Assembly (NCBI GenBank): GCA_003550325.1
Contig: QKWP01000142.1
Span: 95,527-159,526 of the forward strand
Origin: Gigaspora rosea
Taxonomy: Eukaryota; Glomeromycota; Glomeromycetes; Diversisporales; Gigasporaceae
Length of the DNA stretch: 64,000 nucleotides
Reading direction: 5' to 3'
Shown: one piece after another, positions 11,291-22,711 of the stretch
Layout of the letters: each line of letters starts with the position of its first letter
How positions within the stretch are numbered: the stretch's first letter is position 1
Notes under the pieces: generated by a model
The model's database searches: none
Seen by the model: only the letters and a program-made list of their open reading frames with translations
What the model was told of the DNA's origin: nothing
Made by a program: the position numbers and the translations under genes

Positions 11291-13923
11291 TTCTGCTAGT
11301 TAAAATTTAATTCCCATACAATTTTGATGAAGTTTGACTCTGTGATTAAGAACGGCGATCACTTACGTATTTTTTAGAAAATTATCTTTTTTAGATACTT
11401 TTATTACAATTATGTTTTATAACAAAGAAAGTAAATTGATAATGATTGTTAACAAAATTATTAGGATCGGAGAACTAGATAAACCAAACATTTATTTGAA
11501 ATTTTAATAATCTTTTCTAAAAATTATACGTAATAATCAATAAATTCATATAATTTTATATATTAATTCTTATTTAAATCCTTGATAAATTTTAAAATTG
11601 ATTAATTTTATATGCACAATAAAATTAAATTCAAGAAAAAGCTATCGTAGGTACTGTAATTCACAGATAAAACAAAGAAATTAATTATTCGGATAGATTC
11701 ATCTGAGTAATTGACCGTAAAGAATATTTTGCTTTCTAATCTATAATTCACAATTTTATGTCTATATTTCTATAATCGTATATGTTCCATCATTCCTGCC
11801 AAGTTTTAATAATTAATAAATATTTTTCAAATTTTTTCAACTTCAATTTTAGCTATTAAGTACAGTACAAATATCTATCGTAATTACTTAACAGATTTTT
11901 TTTCAGTCTATGAATCTTTAGATCCATCTTTTTCAATTTTCACAAAAAATATGTTTCATTAGCTTTTTTTTCATGTATGAAACTTTAGATCCATCTCTTT
12001 CAATTTTCACAAAAAAATAATTTTCATTTTCATGTCAGGGATCTCTGATAATGAATAAACGGATTTTTTATAATCATCTTTTTTTCGACTCTAATTACAT
12101 ATGATAGCAATTACAGAATTATTGAGTGCAAATAATCTCCCACAGAATTGTTGATAGTATACCATTTTTCTTTCTATTCCATTAACATATACAGTACCGT
12201 ATCCCTCCGAAAAATAAGCTTATTTTCGGAGGAATACGGTAATTAATAATAATTAATTTACAACACATTTGATAGTAGCATTATTCTTATTACCTCTTTT
12301 TTTTCTTTATCACACGAATAAAAAAACGGCCAATTTTGATCAAGATTAATAGCATATATAATTATAAATTATTATTATATACAGTAAATATATATATCTG
12401 ATATAAAATTAAAAATTATCATATGGTCCAATTTGTTTCCTTACGATAATATCACATATGTAAAAACATACACGTGTACACAACTTGTACACATATCTGA
12501 TATTTGATATCAGATAACGGATAAAACAGATATGACGAGAATTAATCGCATGAAAGATTGCGATATGATAGAAAAATTCATGATTGCGATATGATAGAAA
12601 ATTCAAAATTTTAAAAAAAATTTTATTTTGGAAGACGTTACTTTATACTAATGATTTTGAAAACTTTTACTTCGTAGCGAATATTTCAAAATACCATTTC
12701 ATACTGCAATAAATATTTTTCTGGAACATAATTTCAAGATAAAACTTTAAAGAACACTTTCAAAATACCTTATAAAGAATCTTTTTATTCAAAATAACAA
12801 TGATCCCCGTGTTTGATACAAGTAAAAGGTTTGTACACGAATGACAAAAATTTTGTACACGAATGACCTAATCATTTTAAATAAAATAACAATATCTGTA
12901 AGCATAAAATTATTAAGAAATGGATATAAAGACGAGAAATATGGTATAAAAATATCATGTCTATAGTTATTATGTTTCTTACTGTAATTTCACCGAAAAC
13001 CAATTCACAAAGATTAATATACTAATACAACCTAAACGTTTTAATCAAGTATAAATAAAAAAAAATACAAAGACAACAAGACGAAAAAGAGGGTATAAAA
13101 TTTTGCTAATGCTCTTGACATCTTGCAAAGTGTTATACCTACCATTTAGATAACTACCTTTTAATTGTTGTGGAGTTAATTTCACGAAAAACCAATTCCC
13201 AACCAATTCCCATACTAGCGATTTCAAGAAACTTTTTCGAAACGATAGTTTGTGATTGGTTAAAAATATCATTTCATCATGGGATCTATTTTTAATGTAA
13301 GATAAATTCGCAATAATCACCATCAATATTAATTTGATTGGTACAATTTTGAAGATCTTATTCGAAAACATCATCAAAAGATCCAATATGTGTATATCAG
13401 ATGGTATTTATTATACGATTTTGGATTATGCAAATGCATGTAATGATTAATTTAAATTTCCTAGCATATATTAATTGTAGGTGAAATTCTCTTATAGTAA
13501 AACAAAGCCTACGAATTTTTTATTCCATTAATTTTTTTTATCAAACAACATAATTATACTGTAAGTCGCAGGTGAAAAAACGAATCAAATTTTGTAAATT
13601 ATCTTTCGTGATCATCAAATATATCTATTTTATTTTTTTGGCAATGACAATAAATAGCATCATATAACTTCATTTTTGGTAAATAATGGATCATTTGTAT
13701 ATAATAATGATAATCACATGTACAGTACTACATATTGTAATACGTATGTACAGTACGTATCTACTGCTAATATTTTTTTTTCTAGACATTTTGTTTTTGG
13801 CGTCATTTACAAAAATGAAATTTTTGATCTTTAGAATTCTTTTAAATCATGTACATATGCAGTCAAACCTTAAACTAAACAAATATATTTGAATTATGGT
13901 ATCAAATTTTTGGGTTTGAAAGA
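11291..13923. other. Intergenic; small duplications and one hairpin
   Basis: Nothing convincingly coding. A direct duplication of about 55 bp (TTTAGATCCATCTNTTTCAA core) lies at 11896-11950 and 11968-12020. The 113-codon minus ORF at 13045-13386 lacks a recognisable family and ends in a Phe-rich run, so I do not call it a gene. Confidence 0.5.
12195..12241. repeat. 47-bp near-perfect palindrome
   Basis: Arms TACCGTATCCCTCCGAAAAA and the matching reverse strand meet at AAGCTT with one mismatch. It is GC-richer than its surroundings. It may be a minimal foldback element or a transcribed hairpin. Confidence 0.75.
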
Positions 13924-13983
13924 GAGAATTATACATATATTAAATTCTTGGCGGAGAATTATACATATATTAAATTCTTGGCG
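13924..13983. repeat. Tandem duplication, 2 x 30 bp
   Basis: The unit beginning GAGAATTATACATATATTAA and ending CTTGGCG is repeated exactly twice. Confidence 0.9.
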
Positions 13984-14537
13984 AAGACTCTTCATTACGA
14001 TCGTAATTGGTAAGTAATTTTTGTTAACTGAAAATTTAAATTGGAATATTTCCTGATTTGTTGAAATATTTCCTGATTTGTTCTACAGGACAATGCATTT
14101 TAATCATTTGATGCAATAGAAGATTAAAACAATTCAAAGATCATGTTTTTTCCAAAGGAAATTAGCCATCAACTTATAGTCTAGTCTCTTTATGTAACTT
14201 ATCATAGGCGTGTTAATATTGTTTATGCACATCTACTTGTTTCAAAATCTCTGAAAATGCCCTTTTTAATTGCCAATTTAAGAATTTTCGGTCAATTTAT
14301 CAATTTAAGTTAAACCATTCATTCAACTCTCAAATTCAGTTAAGATATAATTAAATTTTTGTAAAATGCCGGATAATGAGTTATTAAATTGTAATATAAC
14401 ACTGCATTTTCATTTTCACAAAGTAAAGATTGTGCTTCACTTCATTATCGGATAACAGATTATGTTTATTACATTGCATTTATTTTTTTTGTTGAAGATA
14501 TTATACTTCTCTTAATCGAACTTCAAAAAAAAAACAT

Positions 14538-14545
14538 TATAAAAG
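14538..14545 (+). promoter_or_regulatory. Probable TATA box of the KEP gene
   Basis: TATAAAAG lies about 196 nt before the KEP start codon. A pyrimidine-rich leader (about 14560-14725) follows, with CTTTAAATTCATTAACATC-like units repeated about three times, as often seen upstream of strongly expressed fungal genes. No mapped transcript supports the call. Confidence 0.5.
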
Positions 14546-14740
14546 AACCTTCACTTTCACTCATTTTCCTTCGGTTTTCTCTTGTTCGAGCTTTTCATTC
14601 AACCCTTTTCCTCTCCTTTAACTTCATTAACATCTTATTATCCCTTTAAATTCATTAACATCCTTTTTATCCCCTTTAATTCCCATTAACTTTCTATTAT
14701 CCATTTTAACGACTTTAATATTTTTTGTCACATATTAAAA

Positions 14741-15781
14741 ATGAAGTTCAATTGCCTTTTACTCTTGAGTACTGTTTTATCTTCAGGATTGATTTTTTCC
14801 AATCAAGCATCAGCGTTTGCCGTTGATAAACGCGCATTATACAAGCCTATATACAAACCTACTAGTAATACTATATGGCGTGATGGAAATCCTACATCCA
14901 AGCGCAATGTTCAGGTAGACCAGGATCCTAACTACGAAAAGCGTGAACCATGGAGAAGTACAAGTTACGGTGACAATTATTTCCGAGGTGGCCATGGTCC
15001 CAGCTCTAAGCGTGATGTTCATGATCAGAATGACAACGAAAAACGCGAACCATGGAGAGGTACAAGTTATGGTGATAACTATTTCCGAGGTGGTCATGGA
15101 CCCAGTTCTAAGCGTGAAGTTCAAGACCAAGACTTTGATAACGAAAAACGCGAACCATCGAGAAGTACAAATTACGGTACTTTCGGTAGAAACTATTTAC
15201 AAGATCGTTATGGTCCCGGTTATAAGCGTGAAGTTCAAGACCAAGACCTTGACAAAGAAAAACGAGAACCATGGAGAGGTACAAGTTACGGTGACAACTA
15301 TTTCCGAGGCGGTCATGGTCCCAGCTCTAAGCGTGAAATCCAAGATCAAGACATTGATAACGAAAAACGTGATCCAAGTAGGGTTACAGATGCAGGTAAC
15401 AACTTTATCCGAGGTGGCCATGGACCCAACTCTAAGCGTGAAGTCCAAGATCAAGACCTTGATAATGAAAAACGTGATCCTTATAGATCTGGTTCTTCAG
15501 GTGTAACTGGAAACTATTTCCGAGGTAGTAGAAGTGCCAGTTATAAGAGTTATAAGCGTGATGTTCAAGAGAATGATAACGAAAAACGCGAACCACAATA
15601 CAGAAGCACAAGTTACGGTGAAAACTATTTCCGAGGTAGTGGTGGTCCCAGTTCTAAGCGTGACGTTCAAGAGAATGATAACGAAAAACGCGAACCACAA
15701 TACAGAAGCACAAGTTACGGTGAAAACTATTTCCGAGGTAGTGGTGGTCCCAGTTCTAAGCGTGACGTTCAAGTAGAATGA
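14741..15781 (+). CDS. Secreted Kex2-processed repeat (KEP) precursor
   Basis: A 346-aa precursor with a typical signal peptide (residues 1 to about 26, hydrophobic core LLLLSTVLSSGLIF, then ASAFA). The mature part is almost entirely repeats cut by 18 Lys-Arg pairs, the site of the Golgi protease Kex2. Cleavage would release two alternating series. One is short acidic spacers such as EVQDQDLDNE. The other is eight peptides of about 21-26 residues built on EPWRGTSYGDNYFRGG. Peptides 7 and 8 are identical. The family is the KEP class, which includes fungal pheromone-like and secreted repeat peptides. The receptor and role here are unknown. It has no intron; the ATG is the only one upstream of the signal peptide. 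Codon use is richer in G/C than the flanks. The open frames on the other strand and frame are shadows of the repeat. Confidence 0.85.
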   Translation: MKFNCLLLLSTVLSSGLIFSNQASAFAVDKRALYKPIYKPTSNTIWRDGNPTSKRNVQVDQDPNYEKREPWRSTSYGDNYFRGGHGPSSKRDVHDQNDNEKREPWRGTSYGDNYFRGGHGPSSKREVQDQDFDNEKREPSRSTNYGTFGRNYLQDRYGPGYKREVQDQDLDKEKREPWRGTSYGDNYFRGGHGPSSKREIQDQDIDNEKRDPSRVTDAGNNFIRGGHGPNSKREVQDQDLDNEKRDPYRSGSSGVTGNYFRGSRSASYKSYKRDVQENDNEKREPQYRSTSYGENYFRGSGGPSSKRDVQENDNEKREPQYRSTSYGENYFRGSGGPSSKRDVQVE

Positions 15782-15890
15782 TAACGAAAAGCGCGAACCT
15801 TCGAGATATGGTTCTTTTGGTGTAACTGGAAATTATTTCCGATGTAGCTAAGGAACCAGCTCTAAAGCGTAATGTCCAAGAAGACAAAGT
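15764..15890 (+). pseudogene. Frameshifted extra KEP repeat after the stop
   Basis: The next repeat starts normally at 15764, but an extra T at 15774 shifts the frame and creates the stop at 15779. Skipping that base, the reading continues as NDNEKREPSRYGSFGVTG and then NYFR, and a further decayed AGCTCTAAAGCGTAATGTCC matches the SSKR-N-V junction. The ancestral precursor was thus at least one repeat longer. Confidence 0.75.
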
Positions 15891-16816
15891 TTTTAAAAAA
15901 ATGAAAAATATAAATCATCTAATTATTAAATGAATATTTAACAAATGTAACAAATCTCTTTGTGATGTAATAAATTTCTTTGTGATATAACAAATTTTTT
16001 TGTGAATAATCTTGTGACAACTATTTCTTTCGGTACGAATTTTTAACTCCGCATGAAATAAAATAATATAATATTTTTTGGACAAATTTATTCATAGTAT
16101 TAAATAACTGTGACTAATACATAAGTACCGTAAACTGCCATATTAAAGATCTGGATCTCTTACATTTCACAATATTAAAAAACTATGTCTAATACAGATC
16201 TGATATCTGGGAGGATCTTGTATATGGTACTATTAAAGAAATTTTGAAGTAAGTACAGTGCGAACATTCGAAAAAAATCCATCCTAATATACTCAGATCA
16301 GAGCGTCCGGCTACTATTTTCTAAAGTAGCACTACCGGTAGTGATATTACGACAACCACATAACAAATTCGACTGGAATTTCTTTTTTTAATTCTACATG
16401 TCTATAAAATAAAAAATAAAATTTTTATTGAATTTAATTTTTGTTTTCATGATATCGTTAGTGATATTTTAGTTGCTAGGAATAGCTAGATGTGCACATG
16501 AAGCATAAATGTATTAATTGGTAAATTAAAAATCAGGCGACAGATATAAAAATGCGCTTTAGCACGTCTTTTTTTCAGTAAAAAAAGTTTCTTTATCTAT
16601 TAATAAACGATATAATTTAAATATGGTTTTTTGGGACATCCAACATTGAAGAACATTTTGATTTTGATCTAGTGGATTCTGAACAAGTATAAAAATTTAG
16701 CCCCGAAAAAATTGGTGATCGGTGTTTTGTTAATTTTAGTAATATACAATAATGGTATTACTGAAATTACCATAATTTCAGTAATATTATTATCGTAGAT
16801 TACTAGAACCTGGATA
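15891..16816. other. Intergenic downstream of the KEP gene
   Basis: Three TGTAATAAATTTCTTTGTG-like units at about 15945-16010 and an AATAAAATAATATAAT cluster near 16055 that could hold the polyadenylation signal. Otherwise nothing supported. Confidence 0.5.
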
Positions 16817-16824
16817 ATTCTAAG

Positions 16825-17128
16825 TAGTGTTCCGCAAAAGATCCGGGTCCGGTCCGTATACCGGACCGAATCCGGATCTTTATTAAGATCCGCCCGGTCC
16901 GGTCTGAAACATAAGTTAGCTTTTCTGTTTGGTCAAAAATGTTCATAATGTAGGTAAAAAAAAGTGACATAAAAGACGAGCAGAGTCAACAGAGAGATAT
17001 GAAGGGCAATATTTTTTTCTAGAGAAGTTTTTTTTTAAGACGGACCGGATCCGGATCCATAACTTGGATCCCGGACCGGATCCGAATCTTTAAAAATACC
17101 CGCCCGGTCCGGTTCATGCGGAACACTA
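16825..17128. mobile_element. hAT-like MITE, 8-bp duplication ATTCTAAG
   Basis: The ends TAGTGTTCCGCA and TGCGGAACACTA are flanked by exact ATTCTAAG copies (16817-16824 and 17129-17136). The interior is packed with GATCCGG/CCGGACC motifs on both strands, making it the most GC-rich patch nearby. The ends share TAGTGTTCC with the element at 44439. The 76-codon ORF across the right end is not a gene. Confidence 0.92.
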
Positions 17129-17313
17129 ATTCTAAGGAAGGTGGGATGCTTAAACTTTTATAAATTTTCTGCACCATACTATTTATATATGTGGAACGAT
17201 AAATAAGTAAGAGAAAACACCATATGTATTTCCATAGTAAGTCACACAAAAATGAATGATAAACAAAACAAACAAAAAAGTTCTACGTAGAAATGCGTGC
17301 ATATTATTTTTAT

Positions 17314-17336
17314 GTACGTACGTACTGTACGTACGT
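17314..17336. repeat. GTACGTAC palindrome
   Basis: A perfect inverted sequence of ACGT/GTAC units around a central ACTGT. One of several such palindromes in the window. Confidence 0.7.
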
Positions 17337-17726
17337 CAATAACAAATTAGGAATTGACCCACTTATGTTAATGTAGGCCAAATGATATGTTAATGCAGGC
17401 CAGATGATATAAATCCCGCGCGTTGACGTCACTAATTATTATAACTATTGATGTGTGATTCTTTATATATGCAACCAGTCATTGTTAATAAATCAAAGTC
17501 TAACAAGAAAATATATCGATACTATTTTTATATCTGATAAAACCTAATTTTTATGAAAGTAAAAGCGATAATTCATAAAATTTATTATTGTTTTTAATAT
17601 TTTTATTTTGTCCTGTAAGAGTGTTCTGCCATTCGAACTTACATAGCGTTGCTCAGAAGGTGTTTGCTAGCCTACATGCGATTACGAAAACTAAAATTGT
17701 ATTTATCATGCTTAAAAATAATAACT

Positions 17727-17957
17727 TTAGTTTTTGGCTTTTAATTTGATTTCGAGAATACGTGCGTATGTTGAATTCATGAAATAAAGAGCGACGTATT
17801 TTTCTAAGTTGAAAAGTTCGAGAAACAATAAATTCTGTAGAGGTATCATATTATTCATGCCAACTTTATTGGTTAGTATTGATTTAGCTAGTGAGCATAA
17901 CACTAATGGGATGTAAAATACGACAAGCAAAACAATGACTTTAAATAATATTTTCAT
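17727..17957 (-). CDS. Possible small secreted protein, 76 aa
   Basis: A single-exon frame begins with MKILFKVIVLLVVFYIPLVL followed by CSLA. This has the shape of a signal peptide: a Lys near the start, a long hydrophobic core and small residues at the cut. The remaining 50 residues are mixed hydrophilic and hydrophobic without Cys pairs or repeats. The ATG sits in an ACAAATG context. I do not recognise a family. It could equally be a chance ORF, since AT-rich DNA readily encodes hydrophobic runs. Confidence 0.3.
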   Translation of the reverse strand: MKILFKVIVLLVVFYIPLVLCSLAKSILTNKVGMNNMIPLQNLLFLELFNLEKYVALYFMNSTYARILEIKLKAKN

Positions 17958-18349
17958 TTGTATAAGGTCTGCAGATGGACGAATACACTGGCATCTTGTG
18001 CATACTTGTGGTTCGTATTTGAAAAATTGTTATCGCTATGTTCCGTTTAAAAAAGATTATTATTATTATATTTTTTTATGTATTATTAATAAACTTTTAA
18101 ATTTTGATTAGTAATACTGATACTTTTAAACTTTAATTTCCCACTAGTAGATCAGAAGATCAGGTTACGCGAGTTTACTAATTTCCCCACCACTTATGAT
18201 TGGTTTTAACATATCGGAGTATCTGTTCTATTAATCAAATTTTATAGTATTCCGATAGTGAAGTGTGGATAAAATTAGTAAGCGCTGGATATACTATAGA
18301 TTTAAAATTTTGATTACTGTATATTATTAAAGATGGGTAATAAACCGGA

Positions 18350-19764
18350 AGTTGAGTTATTATCTACTTGGTAACAAAATTGAAGATCCTATTAATAAAT
18401 TCGAAGCTTTTTTTAAAACTTCTAGCGATAGTTTCTCAATAATTTCTTGATTAAATTTGGTAAAAAAAAATTTTTATTTTAATTCTATAGTACTGCAGAA
18501 TTAAAATAAATAATAAAAGTTCATTGAATTTGGTCGCTATTGGTTGAGAAATCATCGCGAAAGTTTAAAAAAAAAAAAAAACTTAAAATATCGAAAAATA
18601 ACGAAATCGGGCAAAATTTTTTTCTTGAACTTTAAACAATGATTTCTCGACAACCAATTATTTAAATTCGATCAAAATTTTTTTTATTTTAATTTTATGA
18701 ATTGTAGAATTAAAATAAAAAAATTTTGATCGAATTTGATGGTTGTTTGTTGAGAATATTCATTAAAAATTAAAGAAAATTTTGGCCGCAGCTTCTTTTT
18801 TAAAGACATCAAAAATTTAAACGAAGATTATTTGGTATTTGCCTAGTTAAATTTGATTAAAATTTTTTATTTTAATTCTATGAGCATAAAATCAAAATAA
18901 AACAAATTAATCAAATTTGAAAAGGCAAGTGCCGAGTAATTTTCGTTCAAATTTTTGATGTCTTTAAAAAAAAAAGCTGCAGCCAAATTTTTTCTAATGA
19001 ATATTTCTCGACAACCATTTATTTAAATTCGATCAAAAATTTTTTATTTTAATTATATGAACATATAGAATTAAAATAACAGAATTTTATCGAATTTGGA
19101 TAGTTTGTTGTTGAGAAATATTCATTAAAAATTAAAGAAAAATTTGGCCGCAACTTTTTTTTTTAAAGACATCAAACCAAAACTTTGAACGAAGATTACT
19201 CGGCCCTTACCTGGTAAATTCATCATTTTTTTTATTTTAATTCTATATGTTCATAGAATTAAAATAAAAAATAATAACTATCGAATTTAACTAGGTAAAT
19301 ACCAAGTAATCTTCGTTTAAATTTTTGATGTCTTTAAAAAAGAAGCTGCGGCCAAAATTTTCTTTAATTTTTAATGAATATTTCTCGACAACCATCTAAA
19401 TTCGATTAAATTTTTTTTTATTTTAATTCTACAATTCATATAACTAAAATAAAAAAAAATTTATCGAATTTAGATAACTGGTTGTCGAGAAATCATTGTT
19501 TAAAGTTCAAGAAGGAAAACTCTACCAGATTTCGGTTTTCTTTTCAATATTTTAAGTTTTTTTTTTTTAAACTTTCTCGATGATTTCTCAGCCAATACTG
19601 AACAAAATTCAATGAACTTTTTTTTTTAATTCTATAGTAAAATAAAATAAAATTTTTTTTTTTTTTTACCATTTTTTTGGCCCAAACTTTTCTAAATTCT
19701 GGTCAAATTAAATTTTAATTTAATTTTGGGCAGGATTTAAAAAATTTGTACTATTAACTCAACT
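18350..19764. repeat. 1.4-kb palindromic array of about 190-bp units
   Basis: The outer ends (AGTTGAGTTAT and ATTAACTCAACT) are inverted, and the whole interval folds about a centre near 19057. Inside are some seven hairpins, each centred on TTTTATTTTAATTCTATAG-type sequence next to its inverse and spaced about 190 bp. They are joined by shared segments such as TTTGATGTCTTTAAA and TTTCTCGACAACCA. No coding capacity. It looks like a tandem array grown from a foldback element. Confidence 0.75.
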
Positions 19765-20334
19765 CGCAGCTCTATTAGGGGTCCTGGTACATAAATGTAA
19801 TACCAGTACGATCACATGGAATGTGCAACATGAAATGTGAAGGGATGGTATCGTTAAACTTTTTGATGTCCACTATGCTGATTTTTGCAAAATCCTTTTT
19901 TGGTAGGAGTAATGATTTTCATTTATTCATTTTTGGAAGAGTTAAGATTTTTGCATCTAACCTCTTGCATGTAGATCACGCTTTATGATGCAAAGCTGAC
20001 GTTACCGATTATTAATTATATATGATGCAAAATTGACGTTAATAATGATAAATGGTATAGTGTGGGAACATGTATTCGTTAATTTATGTGCGATTTAATA
20101 ATCTATGTTTTTGGATGATGCGCATGGTGTATTTTGTGGTTATCGCATTACCACACATAAATGTGCTAAGGATTTCGCTTATGATTTTCAATTTCTAGTA
20201 AGGGCGTTTCAAATGTTGATAATTAATTACGACATTCTTTCTATCTTAAAGCTTTAACAGGTAATTATTACGATACTGTATTTTGAATTTGTGCCTATTA
20301 CTATGGCGTCATTCTCTTGACTAATGTCATCATG
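19765..20334. other. Intergenic, nothing recognised
   Basis: Two nearby GATGCAAARCTGACGTTA motifs at about 19987-20040; otherwise no support for a gene or element. Confidence 0.5.
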
Positions 20335-20790
20335 TTAATTTATTAAATTCATATTTTTTAGAACTTTGCATTTTCGTTACGGTTTCATTATTTATTAGAT
20401 TTTGCTACTGGGGGATTTTTTTTAGCTTGGGTTCGTCTTTTGCTTAATAACTAGTTTCACTTCAAAGACATCACATTTCAATGACACTCGTTTCACTAAT
20501 AAGCCTATTTTACACAGATGATCGCTTTACAGACGATTTCATTTCGTAAACAATATATTTTACTGACAGCTCATTTTGCAAAGTAATTCTAATTATTATC
20601 GTTAGCTATTAGTGTCTGCGAAATGAACTCGTCTGTAAATTAATCATTTGTAAAATTAGCTTGCCAATGAAATGAGTGTCAATAAAATGTGAAGTCTTTA
20701 AAGTTAGATTGTTAGTATGACAGATTCCTTAGTGAACAATTATCAGAAGCTACGGTAATTTGGGAAGTTAATCAAAATTTTTTTTTATAT
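20335..20790. repeat. Dispersed repeat, copy A (inverse of 36225-36660)
   Basis: About 430 bp match the reverse complement of 36225-36660. Shared blocks include CACTTCAAAGACATCACATT and GAACAATTATCAG. The core is itself an imperfect palindrome with CACTCGTTTCACT arms. Probably a diverged TIR element; target duplication not resolved. Confidence 0.7.
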
Positions 20791-20846
20791 TAAAAGAAGA
20801 AATTAACTTCGTGTGGCCTAAATTAATTCAATTCATGTTCGCATCT

Positions 20847-21030
20847 AAGGTCACGCAAAATTAATTCATCGGTTTGCATAACATAGAATCAAAAAATCGG
20901 GGGGGGGGGTTTTATCGGCGGACCTATTGGAATAATTAGCACAATAGGAATTTTTTTAATAAAAAAATTTTTTTTTAGAAAAATTGGGTCAGCGGGTTGT
21001 ACAAAACGAAAAATTAATTTTGCTGGCCTT
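20847..21030. mobile_element. TA-flanked MITE of the AGGCCACGCAAAG family
   Basis: Ends AGGTCACGCAAAATTAATTC and AATTTTGCTGGCCT with TA at both sides. It shares GCACAATAGGAATTT-like internal sequence with the longer copies at 35395, 37607 and 49747. A run of ten G near 20900 is unusual here. Confidence 0.6.
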
Positions 21031-21032
21031 AA

Positions 21033-21871
21033 TGTAATTATTTAAATTCTGTTCACTTTAATGATTAACAGGCTTTTCAACTATATTTTGTTTCAGAAAA
21101 GTAAATCAAATAGATTACGTCCAGTAAAAAATATGAATGGAAGCCGATGACAGGTTTTCCCTTACCTGGCGCACGTGATCGTACTGGCGCATGCTGCGCA
21201 GCTATCTATTACTTAATGTTACTTAATTTAAAGTAAAGGATAAGGCATTACTTACAAAATTATATTGCCCATCCATAGTGTAACAATACTTTTAAAATTT
21301 ATTAATCTTATGATGGGAGTTTTGACTGACGGGCACCTCATATAGTGCGTAAGCAAGTTACACACGGATAATTACAGGTAGATTTTTTAATATATTATCA
21401 CCTATGTTGCGTCGGGTAAATGGCCTGTAAAGGAAATGACGTCGGGGAAATAAGACATAACCATTTTGTGTTGCAAAGGGAAAGCCCGGAATTCTTAAAT
21501 TTCGGAAACTCCGCTTTAGGGAACAGATAATATTAAATTCTTATCGGTATAAACTCTGAAAATGAAATTTCAGAAAACTAACAATTCTAGGTTTTCCCTT
21601 TACAGCACTCATTTTTCAACGTCAAAGTTACACCAAAATTTGATAATTAAATACAGTAATAAAAGATTTAATGGATCAAGGGAGAAACTACTTGAATACA
21701 ACACTTCAGTGTGCTTTTAAAAGTTTGAACTAATAAACGAATTAACTTTATTCAAGATAAATTTCGTTATTTATATACATTTTATCACAATGAATGTATG
21801 ATTAAAATTTACACTACACGATTTTAAATAAAATCAAACACCTCGACTTTTTCAAAGTCAGTTGATTAAGA
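21033..21871. other. Intergenic, no bounded element
   Basis: GC-richer patches at 21150-21200 (GGCGCACGTGATCG) and 21410-21440 look transposon-derived, but no ends could be paired. Confidence 0.45.
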
Positions 21872-21992
21872 CAGTATTGTTACTGGAAGTCTACTGGAAA
21901 CCATTGGAAACTCACTGATAATAGTGTCACTGGAACGTTTTCGTCACTGGAAGGCCAAAAACTTCCCACTGGAAGGAAAATTAACAACACTG
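21872..21992. mobile_element. 121-bp hAT-like MITE, duplication GATTAAGA
   Basis: Ends CAGTATTGTTAC and TTAACAACACTG are flanked by exact GATTAAGA (21864-21871 and 21993-22000). The tiny interior holds about seven ACTGGAA copies. Confidence 0.88.
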
Positions 21993-22524
21993 GATTAAGA
22001 TGCAAAATGCAAACATATATTCCCAATCTTTATTAAACGTTTTTAAAATGTGTAATTCGTAACAACTGTACATATATAATATTTCTATAACATTTATGAT
22101 ATATATCTCTATACAAATTCATAAATAATGTATTAAAAGTAAACTTTTATACATTGTAATTTGAGATAAAATCAACATAATGAATATAGAAAAACTTAAA
22201 CACACAAATATAAATGGTAGAAATATTTAACGATGTAATAATAGAGATCAGAATAAATGAATCATAAATAGGTAAAGTGTGTGAAGATGAATTTAAAACT
22301 TAATAGGTTGAACTTTTTAAAATTTTTTAAATTTAAAAAATTGCCCAGCAAAACTTAAAAAATTTTTTAAAGCATATAAAAAAAAAATGATGAATTTATT
22401 CTTGATAAATCTACTCGTGAAAAAAGATGATGTATTTATTCTTGATAAATCTACTGATGAATAATGAATGAATGAATATAAATTAGAAAAATAGATAATG
22501 GATATATAATGGAATTATTATTAC

Positions 22525-22678
22525 GGTTTGCAAAATTTTGTGAATTTTATGATTTTTAGATGATTTTCGATTTCTTTAAAACTACTCCGATATGAGAATT
22601 CCATACTCAGATATTCAGATATCGGGAGTATTTTAAGAAATCGAAAATCACCTAGAAATCGCAAAATTTTACAAACCA
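22525..22678. repeat. 154-bp inverted repeat next to the helical-protein gene
   Basis: GGTTTGCAAAATTTTG on the left pairs with CAAAATTTTACAAACC on the right, and GATTTTCGATTTCTT with its inverse further in. It lies just downstream of the gene on the minus strand, so it could be a MITE in the 3' flank. Confidence 0.65.
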
Positions 22679-22711
22679 CAATAATTAATTAACGAAAACA
22701 AATTAAAAATA

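Noticed and set aside
13045..13386. 113-codon minus ORF as a gene
   Set aside because: No motif or signal peptide by eye, ends in a Phe/Val run, and a nearby diverged copy of a short segment (about 12990-13010) suggests repeat DNA.
14837..15776. Long ORFs on the other strand and in the +1 frame of the KEP gene (80-187 codons)
   Set aside because: They are open only because the repeat unit lacks stops in those frames; their products have no signal or domain, while the annotated frame has signal peptide and KR spacing.
17620..17660. Possible tRNA on the minus strand from a GTTCGAA sequence
   Set aside because: No acceptor stem, D arm or anticodon arm could be paired around it. Other GTTCGAAT/GGTTCAAAT words gave no cloverleaf either.
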